Source: Ignelater luminosus
Lineage: Eukaryota > Arthropoda > Insecta > Coleoptera > Elateridae
DNA length: 64,000 nt
Reading direction: 5' to 3'
Assembly: GCA_011009095.1 (NCBI GenBank)
Contig: VTPC01008672.1
Coordinates: 57,575-121,574 of the forward strand
Under the pieces are notes generated by a model. That model was not told where the DNA came from and made no database searches. It saw only the letters and a program-made list of their open reading frames with translations. Of this stretch, positions 20,897 through 31,317 are shown in pieces. Positions within the stretch are counted from its first letter, which is position 1; each line of letters begins with the position of its first letter. The translations under genes were made by a program, and so were the position numbers.

Positions 20897-22015
20897 GAAT
20901 TGAAAATTTTGTATAACTACACTCTACAGTACATAGAAGGTGTTTAAAGTGTGCACCATTTACAGCTTGGCAATGATAAAGTCGTCTTTCAAATTCGTTT
21001 ACTGCATTTTAAATTGTTTCTGATGTGATAGCTCTAATCTCTGCTCTAATACGGTCTTTTAGAGTTTCAATATCTTCAGGCATATCGACATAAACCTAAT
21101 TTTTAAAATGGCCCCACAGAAAAAAATCAAGTGGACTTAAATCCGGCGAGCGAGCTGGCCATTCTACTGCATCTCTTCTGCCTATCCATCGATAAGGGAA
21201 AGTATTATCAAGAAACTGTCGGACATTAATTCCGAAATGAGGAAGAGTCCCGTCTTGTTGCAACCATATTCTGTTATGGGGTACATCTGGATCTAGTTCA
21301 TTAGGCAATAGAACAGCTAAAGCAGGAACTAAGTCAAATCTTAAAAAATCTAGATAAGCATCCGCTGTTAAATTATGTCTATAAAAAAAAATCCCAAAAT
21401 TTGGGTTCCAATAATTCCTGCCCAGACATTGACTTTCTGCTGATATTGGGTGTGCCCTTCTACATACCAGCCAGGATTTAGCAAAGACCAGTAGCGCGTG
21501 TTTTGTTTGTTAATGGTACCATTCAAACAAAACGTTGCCTCATCAGTGAAGAGGATATTTTTATGAAAATCTGCATTTTTCTGAAGCCTATGTGTTATTT
21601 CTTCGCAAAATTGCAATCTTCGATTTAAATCATCTTCTAATAATTCTTGAACTTTACAGGGTTTATACGGATGCCACTTCTCCTTTCTTAGAACTTCGTG
21701 TGCAGTGGATTTCTTCAAAGTATGTTCACGAGCAATTTGTCCAACAGAAACATGTGGATTTTCCACGACAGCCAACATTATATTCTCACGTTGTTCATTA
21801 TTTAGAGCTTTAGATCTGCCCGTTTTTGGACGATCTTTGACAGAACCCGTCTTATGAAATTTATGCAAAATTTTACTTACAGTAGACTGAGAAATATGGT
21901 ATTCGGGGTGCACGTTATTAAACAAATTGAAAACTTCCTCCTGTGTTCTCCTTCTGTCTCCATATCCCAGCATCATTAAAATTTCGATACGATGTTTTTC
22001 TGATAAATGATCCAT
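20886..22015 (-). pseudogene. DD41D mariner transposase, broken
   Basis: ATG at 22015 (MDHLSEKHRIEIL). Residues 1-110 form two helix-turn-helix regions (SQSTVSKILHKF; KTGSVKDRPKTGR linker; SVGQIAREHTLKKSTAHEVL). The DDE core has FTDEATF (first Asp), WAGIIG, QQDGTLPHF (second Asp) and RSPDLSPLDFFLWG, whose last Asp is the third, 41 residues on. A frame slip occurs in an A-run at 21383-21391, then stops at 21096-21098 and near 21018. The C-terminus NGAHFKHLL reaches a stop at 20886-20888. About 376 codons in all, close to other mariner-type transposases. Confidence 0.9.
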
Positions 22016-22217
22016 AGCAAGTCCTATTTTTGTAACTTTGTTATCCTCACGTTAATCAAAATGCTTAAATTAATTAAACAAATAACTTTTCGCTTCAGTT
22101 CGGTTATTAACTGACATTTCTACGACGCATTCAATTGTTGCAACAAACAAAAGTGTATCACACCGACCATAATGTGACTAGATGATATTGAAAATTTAAA
22201 AGACCGCGTCTGGAAAG

Positions 22218-22542
22218 GTAACAGATGAATAGATAAACTTTTAAGCGTTATTCAAACAATTTTTTGCTTTTTAATCAAAATTTACTTAAGCAAGTGTATC
22301 AAAGTTTTACATCATTGAAAAGAGAAAAACATTCTCTATCAAATGAGTACAATAAAGGGACATTCCCATTAAAAAAAAATTGAAGCATTATTCGTTGCGC
22401 TTTTGTTTTTTTAAAAAATAGTTATTTGGTATTGCTTTGCAATGTAAAACTAAACACTAAACAACTTTTATACGAAACATATTTCCATAAAATGCATATT
22501 TACTGAGATATATAGGATATTCCATACTTTTCGGACACACTG
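22218..22542. repeat. Right TIR of DD41D element
   Basis: About 325 bp, reverse complement of 20580-20896 with scattered differences. Confidence 0.9.
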
Positions 22543-22747
22543 TATAATAATAAAAGATAAAATATAAAAACACATAAAACCAATATAGTACAGTACACCG
22601 CAAACATTTTAAGATAATAAAATATATAATGTGCGTATCAGATGTACTTAAATATAAAATTAAAAGTAAATCAGTAAAATCTTGTACACATTAATAACAA
22701 TTGGATTACATTAAACATTTACAGTAATGACATTAAAGACGTAGCAC

Positions 22748-23186
22748 TTAAAGCATATCAAAGTCGAGGTTTCTGATATTTCTAAACTGTTTAACATTGG
22801 GTGCATTTCGTGTTGCATCTGGCAACCTATTAAATATCTGAATTCCTTTTTCAAAAATTGATTCGCATGTAGTTTTGCTGCTAACATATACTATTCGATC
22901 ATCTGTAGCCGTTCTAGTTCCGTACTGATGTATTTCATTATCTTGTATAAATATGAAATATATCGGTGCTGTTTTCTTAATAACTTTATAAATAAAAATT
23001 AGATTTTGAATAGTTCTTCGTCGTAGCGGTATGAAATTCAAAGTATAATGTAAGTGTTTAATTGGTGTATATCTATTAGACCTTGTAATGACACGCATTA
23101 TGTGATTTTGTAGCCTTTGCAGCCTCTGTAGCCGAGTCTCGCCCACCATAAAGAAGACAGAGCTACAATCATCAAAAAACTGTTAT
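22748..23186 (-). pseudogene. C-terminal fragment of a LINE reverse transcriptase
   Basis: The minus frame has DDCSSVFF, LQRLQRLQNHIMRVIT, RYTPIKHLHY, NFIPLRRRTIQNLIFIYKVI, YGTRTATDDRIVYVSS, FEKGIQIFNRLPDATRNA and KQFRNI. This order (LQ-LQN, RYTPI, R---N---F--K, GI---N-LP) is the usual C-terminal end of ORF2 proteins of jockey- and CR1-like non-LTR elements. The catalytic palm and the endonuclease are absent, so this is a 5'-truncated copy. DNA down to 22545 may be its 3' UTR; the DD41D element may have inserted in it. Confidence 0.75.
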
Positions 23187-23636
23187 TATTTACGCTACGC
23201 CCGTTTTGAAACCTGAGGTAAAGGGTGAATATGAAGTGCAATATGAACGCAATACGTGAACTTTTAAAAAAATCTTTTTTTACCTATTCTTTGGAAGAAA
23301 AGATCAAAATAAAAAATTCGGAAGACCTCTGTCGGATTTAGATATTTCGAAAACACAGGGTGTCTTCACTTCGAAATCCAGTTCTAAAGGATGAAACAGA
23401 AAATTTAATAGAAATGTTTATTTCAAAGAAAATATGCAATGTTGTACTAAAAATTTTATCCCCCCCCCCTCACTCCCCCCACATTGAACCGCAAAGCCGT
23501 GGCTCTACCACCGCACAATACCACGAGCCGCCACTGGTAACATGTACATTTTTTATATTCATTATGAAGGCATCATTTATACATATATCTGTCTCAATTC
23601 GTATGGCTCTTTTGGAGGTCAAAACAGCATTCAAGT
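23187..23636. other. Non-coding stretch with a C-rich run
   Basis: Contains a run of C with few breaks at about 23460-23480 and a CGAGCCGCC block. No gene recognised. Confidence 0.4.
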
Positions 23637-23889
23637 ATATTGAAATAAACTCTCAAACACTTTTTTGCGTTTTAATCAAAATCTACTATGCCAGTATATC
23701 AAAGTTTTACATCATCAAAAAAGGAAAAACATTCTCTATCAGTTGAGTACAATAAAGGGGTACCTTTCCATTCAAGAAAACTGAAATGTTATTCGTTGCG
23801 CTTTTGTTTTTTTTTAATAGTCATTTAGTATTGGCCTGTAATGTAAAACATCTTTTCATAAAATGCATATTTACTGAGGTATACATATA

Positions 23890-25162
23890 CCAGGTGTATA
23901 CCTATGAAATGAGACTTTTTTTTTCAATTTTAAACGTTTATTAACAAAAAATGGTTACAAATTTAATCTTCAAAATAATAGCCATCGCTAGCGACACATT
24001 TTACCCATCTCTCAGGCAATTTGTGAATGCCGCGCCAAAAAAATTGGCCGTCTTTGGCCGCAAACCTATCATCGAGCCATTTTTTGGCTTCTTCGTGAGA
24101 ATTGAAGCGCTGCTCGGAAAGTGCGTGGCCCATCGATGCAAACAAATGATAATCGGAAGGCGCCAAGTCTGGTGAGTAAGCCGCATGCACCAGCGGTTCC
24201 CAATCGTACGTCTCCACCAATTCCCGGGTCGCTCTTGTTCGATGTGGTGATGCATTGTCATCAAGAAAAATTACTTTGTGACGCCGATCGGCATATTCTG
24301 GGCGTTTTCGGTGTATAGCGCTGTTCAAATCGGCCAATTGTCGTTGGTAGCGTGCACCGTCAACTGTTTCACCTGGTTTTAATAGCTCGTACCAAATCAT
24401 ACCATGCTGATCCCAGAAAACACACAGCATTGCCTTGCGGCCGAAGCGATTTGGTTTGGCCGTTGATTTTGGCCTGTGGCCGGGCGGACCATACGATCGT
24501 TTACGCTTGGGATTGGAGAAATACACCCGTAACGATTCGATGCAAAAAAAGACTTCCTTTTGAACCGGGAGAGCAGCATTTCACAAGTGGTTTTTCGGTT
24601 CTCTTGCTGCCTTTCAGTCAGTTCATGCGGCACCCATCTTCCGACCTTTAAAATCATGCCCATGTCTTTCAAACGTTTGCAAATGGTTTTTTGGGTCACT
24701 CCCAACTGCTCTGCCATCATTTCTTGCGTTTGACCATCATCTTCATTCAACAATGCTTGCAATTCGGTGTCCTCAAACTTTTTCGGTGGCCGGCCACGTT
24801 CCTCGTTCTCCACGCTAAAATCACCACTTCGGAATTTTTAAAACCACCTGAAGCACTGTGCTCTGCTTAGAGCATGTCCACCGTAAGCTTCTATAAGCAT
24901 TTGATGAGCTTGAGAAGCGTTTTTCTTCAATTGATAACAGAAAATCAACGATGTCCGCAAATCGTAGTTTGAAGGCACGAAATTCGACATTTTTAAGAGC
25001 GAAAAAAATGCGTTGTTGTATGAAACATCACAAACAATGAATTGAATATTGTTGACAGATGACAGACGAAAAAAATAAGACATTTGGGACAGTTTAAAAA
25101 TACTCCTAGCGACATCTGTGGTCTAATAGCTGAAAGTCTCATTTCATAGGTATACACCTAAG
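23890..25162 (-). mobile_element. mariner (DD34D) inserted in the DD41D remnant
   Basis: About 1.27 kb, the normal size of a mariner. Inverted ends AGGTGTATACCTATGAAATG (left) and its complement (right) extend over 27 bp; TA lies at 23888-23889 and 25163-25164, though the outer 2-3 bases differ between ends. One transposase frame on the minus strand fills it. One stop and one homopolymer slip are the only coding faults seen. Confidence 0.9.
23963..24990 (-). pseudogene. mariner transposase (DD34D), nearly intact
   Basis: ATG at 24990 (MSNFVPSNYDLRTSL). N-terminal helix-turn-helix with ALSRAQCFRWF; a stop at 24838-24840 replaces a Lys codon; then SVENEERGRPPKKFED, a second helix-turn-helix (QLGVTQKTICKRLK) and WVPHEL. 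A slip in a run of seven A (24543-24549 on +) changes frame before GDEKWIYFSNPKRKRSYG, which holds the first Asp. LDDNASPH has the second and YSPDLAPSDYHLF the third, 34 residues apart. WVKCVASDGYYFED closes the protein. About 340 codons, the usual mariner length. Confidence 0.92.
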
Positions 25163-25236
25163 TAGAATATTTCATAGTTTTCGGACACACTGTATAAATA
25201 ACTATTATGCGTTACTTTATTTACGCACTGTACATA

Positions 25237-26527
25237 CGAGGGCTGTTTGACGGAAGCGTGACTTTCCGCTAGATGGCGCTGATATCGGTAAATCGAAAAC
25301 ATTAGCATATACGTCAGTCTTTTAGAGGCTTAACCTCCAAATTTCATGTCAATCTGTGAAATAGTATACATTTGACAGTTATAGAAATCAATTAAGTTTG
25401 TGCTATTTTGTAAATATGGAAAAACGTGAATTTCGTGTTTTAATTAAACATTATTTTTTACGTGGAAAAACAGTGAAAGAAACTGAGGAGAAATTACGGA
25501 AATATTACGGTGAATCTGCTCCATCGCATGGAATGGTTTCCAAGTGGTTTAAATCATTTAAAACTGGCCGTATGAGCACTGACGATGGTGAACGCCCCGG
25601 GCCCTTACAAACGGTCACTACTAAGGAAATCGTTGACAAAATCCATAATATGGTAATGGCTGATCGACGTTTGAAAGTGCGCGAGATAGTTGATGCTGTT
25701 GGCATCTCAATCGAACGGGTGCATAATATTTTACACGAACATTTGTATATTAAAAAGGTATCGGCAAGATGGGTGCCGCGATTACTCACAGTGGACCAAA
25801 TGAGAATTCGTGTTCAACCTTCAAATCAATGTTTGGTCATGTTACAACGTAATCCAGTTGAGTTTTTTCGCCGATATGTGACTGTTGACGAAACCTGGAT
25901 CCACCACCATACCCCTGAGACAAAGGAACAGTGAAACAATGGATATCACCAGCCGAACGTGCACCAAAGAAGACTAAAATTGGTCACTCGGCTAATAAGG
26001 TCATGGCGACTATTTTTTGGGATTCTAAAGGCATAATCCATATTGACTATTTGGAAAGGGGTAAAACAATAACTGGCCAATATTATGCTGATTTATTGAC
26101 CCGTTTTGATGTTATCTTAAAGAAAAAACGCCCACATTTGGCACGTAAGAAAGTGCTCTTTCATTACGACAACGCCCCATCTCATTCATCTGCAATTGCA
26201 ACCGCTAAATTGGTACAATTACGCTACGAACTGCTTCCCCATCTACCATACTCACCGGATCTGGCCCCAAGAGACTTTTTTTATTTCCGAATTTGAAAAA
26301 ATCTCTCGCAGGAAAAAAATTCGCATCAAATGAAGAGGTTATTGCTGCAACGCAGGCCTATTTTGACGAGTTGCCAAAAGAACATTTCTCAGAAGGCTTA
26401 AAGAAATTGGAAAGTCGTTGGACTAAGTGTGTAGCACTTGAAGGGAACTATGTTGAAAAATAATAAAAAAAATCTAGGCTAAACCTGTTCTTTATTGAAA
26501 TGTCACACTTCCGTCAAACAGCCCTCG
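25237..26527 (+). mobile_element. mariner (DD34D), second lineage, nearly intact
   Basis: 1291 bp between TA dinucleotides (25235-25236, 26528-26529). Ends CGAGGGCTGTTTGACGGAAG and its complement match over about 26 bp with one difference. A transposase on + fills the element with two single-base slips. Protein and TIRs differ from the mariner at 23890, so this is a separate lineage. Confidence 0.93.
25416..26463 (+). pseudogene. mariner transposase (DD34D), two 1-base slips
   Basis: ATG at 25416 (MEKREFRVLIKHYF). First helix-turn-helix APSHGMVSKWFKSF, GR-motif region, second helix-turn-helix VDAVGISIERVHNILHEHL, then WVPRLLT. The core shows VTVDETWIHHHTPE (first Asp), YDNAPSHSS (second Asp) and YSPDLAPRDFF (third, 34 residues on). 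One base is missing near 25931, where the frame jumps before KQWISP; another is missing from a T-run at 26276-26282. The tail NLKKSLAGKKFASNEEV to ALEGNYVEK ends at 26463. About 349 codons. Confidence 0.92.
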
Positions 26528-26605
26528 TATATAGGACCTTCGTAATAATATACATAGTACTAGTAGGGTACTAGCAAAGCGAGTTGATTGTGGTACCAAG
26601 TACTA

Positions 26606-27149
26606 ACACCAAACAAAAGACGATCGCAAATTGAGCTCAATAACGATTTTCTTTCTGTTAGAGGCGCTGTTGTTCTAGATTAAATTTGACAAGTTTAAAC
26701 GTCAGTTTATATAAGTTTAAGGTTTTTAAAATTTAAATGTTAGAAAAAAATAATTATTAATGCGTTGTTGTTGCGTATTCTTTATTCTTTGCAAAGTTTT
26801 TTTGAGAAAGTGCATATTTTCTATTACCTCGTCGTCATCTTTATTACTTTCACAATTATGTCTTTATAAATTGTTGCAAAACAGATTTCGTAGTGGTTGC
26901 GCAACCGTTTCTGAATAAATCGGATTAACCCAAATCACTCTGTCATGTAATTTGCATGATCAGATCAAAAATACAAGTTAAATTTCCGAAACCGCATTAT
27001 TTATTACATTTTTCTAAAATTAAAGTTTTAATAACCTCACACTTATAAACCGACGTTTAAATTTGTCAAATTTAATCTAGAACAACAGCGCCTCCGACGG
27101 AAAGAAAATCGTTATTGGGCTCAGTTTGCGATCGTCTTTTGTTTGGTGT
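26606..27149. repeat. Fold-back/MITE with 157-159 bp inverted arms
   Basis: 26606-26764 and 26993-27149 are inverted copies at about 85-90% (shared blocks ACCAAACAAAAGACGATCGC, AACGATTTTCTTTC, GGCGCTGTTGTTCTAGATTA). Weaker inverted similarity continues outward to about 26567 and 27196. The 230-bp loop has no gene. No clear target duplication. Confidence 0.85.
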
Positions 27150-27456
27150 CGGTAATTGGTATCACAATTAACTTCGTTAATTTGTTAATATCTTTGAAAA
27201 ATGAAGTCGAATAAAAAAATGTTTCAGACAAGAATTTGTTTTTTACTATACACAGAAAAAAAGGATTTCTTCCTTTAAGTATACGTGTATGTTTAAAAAA
27301 ATATATTTAATACAAGTTATATCTTTCAATCAAGAAAAGTGAATTTTGTTCTTTTTGTTTTTTCTTGTTTCGTTTTTATACGTGTTTGTCGTGTTTAGAC
27401 TGTTAAGTATTTAGTTTATAATTCCGTGTTCTTAGAATTTTAAGTAAGTTTTTGTC

Positions 27457-28378
27457 ATGGCGTACAGTTTCAACGAGTATGCAGACGTGTATTTGATATT
27501 AGGAAAATGCCAAAGTAACTTTAGAGCTGCTCAAATGTTATACGCGTAGCGATATCCAAACAGAAGGCATCCTGACGCAAACGTTATCAGACGTTATTCG
27601 ACGATTAGATCAACGGTTACGCGAAACTATACGTATCGAATCTACATCTTTGGCAAACAGAGGCCGCCCACGAAATAAGCTGCTGTCACAGGTAGGAAAG
27701 AACATTTTAAACTCATTTGATAACGATCCAAGTTTATGTACCCGATCTGCTGCACAAATGCATAATGTCTGCCATAGTAGTATTCACGAAACTTTGAAGA
27801 AAATGGCCTTCACCCATATCACTTTCAAAATGTTCAGACATTGCTTCCCAAAGATTATCCGCATCGTTTGAGATTCTGGCGATGGTTAAATCGACGACAA
27901 GATGCTATTCCAGAATTTATTGAAAAAGTTTTGTGGACAGATGAAGCAACGTTTACACGAAATGGAATCTTTAATGTTCACAGTATGCATCTGTGGGCTG
28001 ACGAAAACCCTCACGCCATCAATTTAGATTCAGTGCTAATGTATGGGTTGGAATTATCGGAAATGCTTTAATTGGTCCTCATATTTTACTTCCTACAATT
28101 CAGCCAATCTTGTAGACTTCCTCGAAAATAATCTATTAGATTTATTGGACGATATTCTTTACGCCGTTAGAAGAGACATGTGGTTCCAAATGGATAGAGT
28201 TGGGGTGTTTAAACGAGACAATGGCTAAACGAAACAGTCTTAAACCTATTGGACTTCTTCTTATGAGGTGCGTTGAAGAATCTAGTTTACGAAGAAGAAA
28301 TCCAAACCGAATAAGAGTTAATTCAACGAATGAAAATGCCAAGAAGTTAATGGTGCTCACATTGAAAATTTATTATAA
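27457..28378 (+). pseudogene. Decayed mariner-type transposase
   Basis: ATG at 27457 (MAYSFNEYADVYLILG), followed after frame breaks by RGRPRNK, SSIHETLK, then LPKDYPHRLRFWRWL, VLWTDEATFTRNGIFN (first Asp) and WADENPHAIN. Another slip leads to FLENNLLDLLDD and WFQMDRVGVF, a degraded second catalytic block. The part that should carry the third Asp is deleted. A C-terminal NGAHIENLL ends at 28378, echoing the end of the DD41D transposase. It is a relative of the DD41D protein but clearly a different family. TIRs were not found. Confidence 0.7.
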
Positions 28379-29504
28379 AATTATTTTTACTAAAGTAATA
28401 GAATAAAACCATTTTTCATAACAGTTTCTGACTTTTAATTGTGAACATCTAAATTTTATGAAAAGATTTAAGATTATTTCTTTCTCTCGTCTTGCTGTCT
28501 TTTTGTTTTGCATTGTATTACACTGCAAGAATACATGAAATAAAGCAAGTTTTTATTTTGTGCATATTGCATATTGCTAGGAATTTAGGATAACCATCAA
28601 CTTTACAAAAAGCACTGTTAAATTTAGAAAAGTCTAATTTAAATTTAATCATACAGTGTTGTCAGATCTAAAGATTTCTAATTGGCCATATTTTGAAAAC
28701 TATTATGGATTTATGGCACAAATTGTATTTATCATTACGAGCAATTCTGTTCTAGACAATTAAAATCTGATTTTTTTATAGCAGTATAGTAGCTACTTTG
28801 CGCATTCAAAGCAGTACCTAAAGTAGAATGACAACTGTGATGACAACAAACGCATTTATTTCAATAAAATTTTCTATTTTTTAATGTTTTGACTAGACTA
28901 GAAAAAGCGTTGTATGCAACTCGGGTGTAAAAAGAAACATTTTGGTACGAGTGGGAAAGTTTAAAATTTGTGCTTTAGACCCTTGTTGCGTAAATAACTA
29001 TTATTTAGCTGTTTAGTCATTATAATTTAATCTTCTACGTAAAGCTTTTTTCTAGATATTATACGTATTGGAAAATGTAGCTACTGTTTATTTTATTTAT
29101 ACCTTAGCAATTTTCATTATTCTATAATCAACTCGTTCTAATTACTATTTAATACATAAATAATTTTGTTTCAGTTTTAAATTATGTACTGTATGAAAAC
29201 GTGTTGTAATAGTAAATATTTGGAATCTAGTTTACTTTCAGCTTTAACTATTATTTTACTTTTAAGGCTTCTCCTTTATTACTTAGCTATTTACTTTTAC
29301 TATAAATAAAAATACACATTATAATAATGCATTTTTAAATACACTAACAAAAATAAAGAATGTGTTAATTACTAAACAGAAATTCAGCGATTTTTTAAAT
29401 ACAGAAAACTCTTAAATGTCCGCATGAAAATACAGTCACAAACTTGTTTAATCAATATTAAACCAGCGAATAAAATAATTATTTTAATTTTTAATTAAAC
29501 TTAC
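28379..29504. other. AT-rich, no gene recognised; probably intron of the minus-strand gene at 29505
   Basis: A donor site at 29499-29504 points into this stretch on the minus strand. No second exon was recognised before the transposons begin. Confidence 0.4.
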
Positions 29505-29571
29505 AATAATTTCCATAATCATCTTCGTCACTTTCAACACTTGTGATTGACTTTACTTCTTCCTGTTCCAT
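29505..29571 (-). CDS. Probable first coding exon of an unidentified gene
   Basis: ATG at 29571 opens a short acidic reading (MEQEEVKSITSVESDEDDYG) that meets a consensus donor, GTAAGT, at 29504-29499; the coding part is 67 nt, phase 1. It lies head to head with Prx4 and the acidic start ending in D-E-D-D-Y-G-N-Y looks like a conserved N-terminus, but 22 residues are too few to name a gene. The rest would lie to the left, beyond the transposons or outside the window. It could be chance; the donor fit and position make it more likely than not. Confidence 0.45.
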
Positions 29572-29893
29572 TTCTTTTACAAATAAAATCAACTAAACGA
29601 ACTAAACTAAAAGTATAGTAGCTTTGTTTAAAATCTGGTGGGACTATTAGTACCTTAAATAATCACCATGGCAACATTGCCAATGGCCGCTTAAATTTAC
29701 GACGCCGCTGTAGTTTTTGACAGATATATTGGATTTTCTATAATAACAAGTTACAAAAAGTAATAAATCAACAACGGTAGCAATATATATTAGTGCAACG
29801 ATATCTTTATTCGATAAAAGGCTTTTGGAATAATCTGTCGTATTTTCTCGGAGTGTGGCCCACGTTGGTGTGTGCCGCGTCTAACCTAAAAAA
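29572..29893. promoter_or_regulatory. Probable bidirectional promoter between Prx4 and the minus-strand exon
   Basis: About 320 bp separate two start codons on opposite strands. It holds a locally GC-richer block (29685-29720, with GCCGC and CGACGCCGC) and no obvious TATA box near Prx4. The leader just before ATG 29894 is CCTAAAAAA, an A-rich context suited to insect initiation. Confidence 0.45.
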
Positions 29894-30864
29894 ATGACAA
29901 ATTATGCTAATCTATTTATTTTGTTAATAAATGTGATTTTTGTATTCGCTGCTGTACCTGATGACGAATCCTGTCATTCTTATGCTGGTGGAAGTGTGTA
30001 TCCTTTGGGTGCTAATCCTGAAACTTCCGAGCATAAATTACAATGGACCAAAGCTGTTAGTAAGTAACCCATTTCTGAAATCCTGAAGGTTCTACAATTA
30101 TTACAAATTATTTCTTATTGCAGTAGCCAAACCTGCACCATTTTGGGAAAGTACGGCTGTTATAAATGGAGAATTTGTACAATTAAAATTAACTGATTTC
30201 TTAGGAAAATATTTAGTTTTCTTCTTTTATCCATTAGATTTGTGAGTATTTGATATTCTTCTTTAAAACCAAACTTAATAAGTTTTGTATTTGTAGCACT
30301 TTTGTATGCCCTACAGAAATTATAGCCTTTAGTGATAGAGTCGAGGAATTTAGAAAAATTAATACCGAGGTTGTTGGTTGTTCCGTTGATTCGCATTTTA
30401 CACACTTAGCATGGATAAACACACCAAGAAAAGAAGGTGGTTTAGGAAAAGTCAGTATTCCATTACTTTCCGATTTAAACCATAGCATCTCAAAAGATTA
30501 TGGTGTATTTTTGGAGGATGTTGGCCATACCTTAAGGTATAAATATAAGTGGGAAGATTTAATCAGCATTTCATAAGCATTCAGACTATTGTTGCAGAGG
30601 TTTATTCATTGTTGATCCCAAAGGTGTATTACGTCAGATAACTATGAATGATTTACCAGTTGGTAGAAGTGTTGATGAAACTTTAAGATTAGTACAAGCA
30701 TTTCAGTATACCGATAAACATGGAGAAGTATGTCCAGCTGGATGGAAACCAGGACAAGATACAGTAAGTTTTAAAACTATTTTAATATTCGTTATGTTTA
30801 TACCATTAATTTTTAGATTATACCAAATCCTGTGGAGAAAAAGAAATATTTTGAAAAGCACTGA
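29894..30864 (+). CDS. 2-Cys peroxiredoxin with signal peptide (Prx4/Jafrac2 type)
   Basis: Exons 29894-30059, 30124-30241, 30297-30536, 30598-30763 and 30817-30864 join in phase to 245 codons; all four introns are 53-64 bp with GT...AG ends. Residues 1-20 form a hydrophobic signal peptide ([17 protein letters not shown]), followed by [11 protein letters not shown], the extension typical of PRDX4 with its extra Cys27. The peroxidatic Cys is Cys99 in FVCPTE, the resolving Cys is Cys220 in EVCPAGW. GGLG and the C-terminal YF motif, linked to over-oxidation in eukaryotic 2-Cys enzymes, are present. It reduces peroxides in the secretory pathway or outside the cell. No faults seen; it faces another gene across a short promoter. 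Confidence 0.97.
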
Positions 30865-30893
30865 TTATTTAAAAGTACTTAAAAGAACCGAAT

Positions 30894-30899
30894 AATAAA
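30894..30899 (+). terminator. Polyadenylation signal of Prx4
   Basis: AATAAA 30 bp after the stop codon; a second AATAAA is at 30960-30965. Confidence 0.6.
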
Positions 30900-31065
30900 A
30901 ACATTGAACTGAATAGTTTACATCACATAGTTTTGTAAAAGTTTGTTAAAATGTAAAATAATAAATCTATCAACATGAGACTTCTTTTTCTTATTTATAT
31001 GTATGTAAAATGAAAATATGATTGTTAGATACACTTTTTACATATTTTAAATTTGTATTAGTCAT

Positions 31066-31317
31066 AATTGAAGGGGTGGGTGGATAAAGGTGCTATGTGA
31101 CATTTTTGAATTGTGATGTTAGCCTCTTTATTCACACTATTTACGCAAGAATTGTGTTACATAGCACCTTTGTGCTTATATAGGAATTAGGTAACGCTTG
31201 ACTGACTAGAAAAGGTATACCATAGGTTACTAAAGCACATCATATCTTGATTCACACTGAAATCTCAAAAAACAGAAAAATGTCACATAGCACCTTTATC
31301 CATCCGCCCCTTCAATT
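31066..31317. repeat. MITE with inverted ends of about 40 bp
   Basis: AATTGAAGGGGTGGGTGGAT at the left and the complement of AATTGAAGGGGCGGATGGAT at the right, each continuing AAAGGTGCTATGTGACATTT. A third copy of ATAGCACCTTTGTG occurs inside near 31155. No coding. It lies 200 bp after the Prx4 stop. Confidence 0.85.

Larger units (their letters stand above)
20580..22542 (-). mobile_element. mariner-type DD41D transposon with 320-bp TIRs
   Basis: TA flanks both ends (20578-20579, 22543-22544). The ends read CAGTGTGTCCGAAAAGTATG and its complement, and the inverted similarity runs inward to about 20896 on the left and 22218 on the right. One transposase lies between on the minus strand, its stop codon inside the left TIR. 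Spacing of the last two catalytic residues is 41, the figure for the rosa/DD41D lineage of the Tc1/mariner superfamily. Coding is interrupted by a frame slip and two stops, so it is inactive as read. Confidence 0.92.
23637..25192. mobile_element. Right end of a second DD41D element, split by a mariner
   Basis: 23637-23889 matches the inner part of the right TIR of the element at 20580 (shared blocks AGTTTTACATCAT, AACATTCTCTATCA, TTCGTTGCGCTTTTG). The outermost part, ending CGGACACACTG then TA, follows at 25163-25192. The 1.27 kb between them is a complete mariner. The rest of this DD41D copy is missing. Confidence 0.8.

Noticed and set aside
20117..23545. Inverted GGCGGC-containing blocks near 20130 and 23515 as TIRs of a 3.4-kb element
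   Set aside because: Similarity covers about 20 bp with mismatches, and the interior is explained by other elements. It stays possible but unsupported.
30124..30864. 1-Cys peroxiredoxin (PRDX6) reading of the peroxiredoxin gene
   Set aside because: A resolving Cys (EVCPAGW), GGLG and YF motifs and a signal peptide show a typical 2-Cys enzyme of the Prx4 type.
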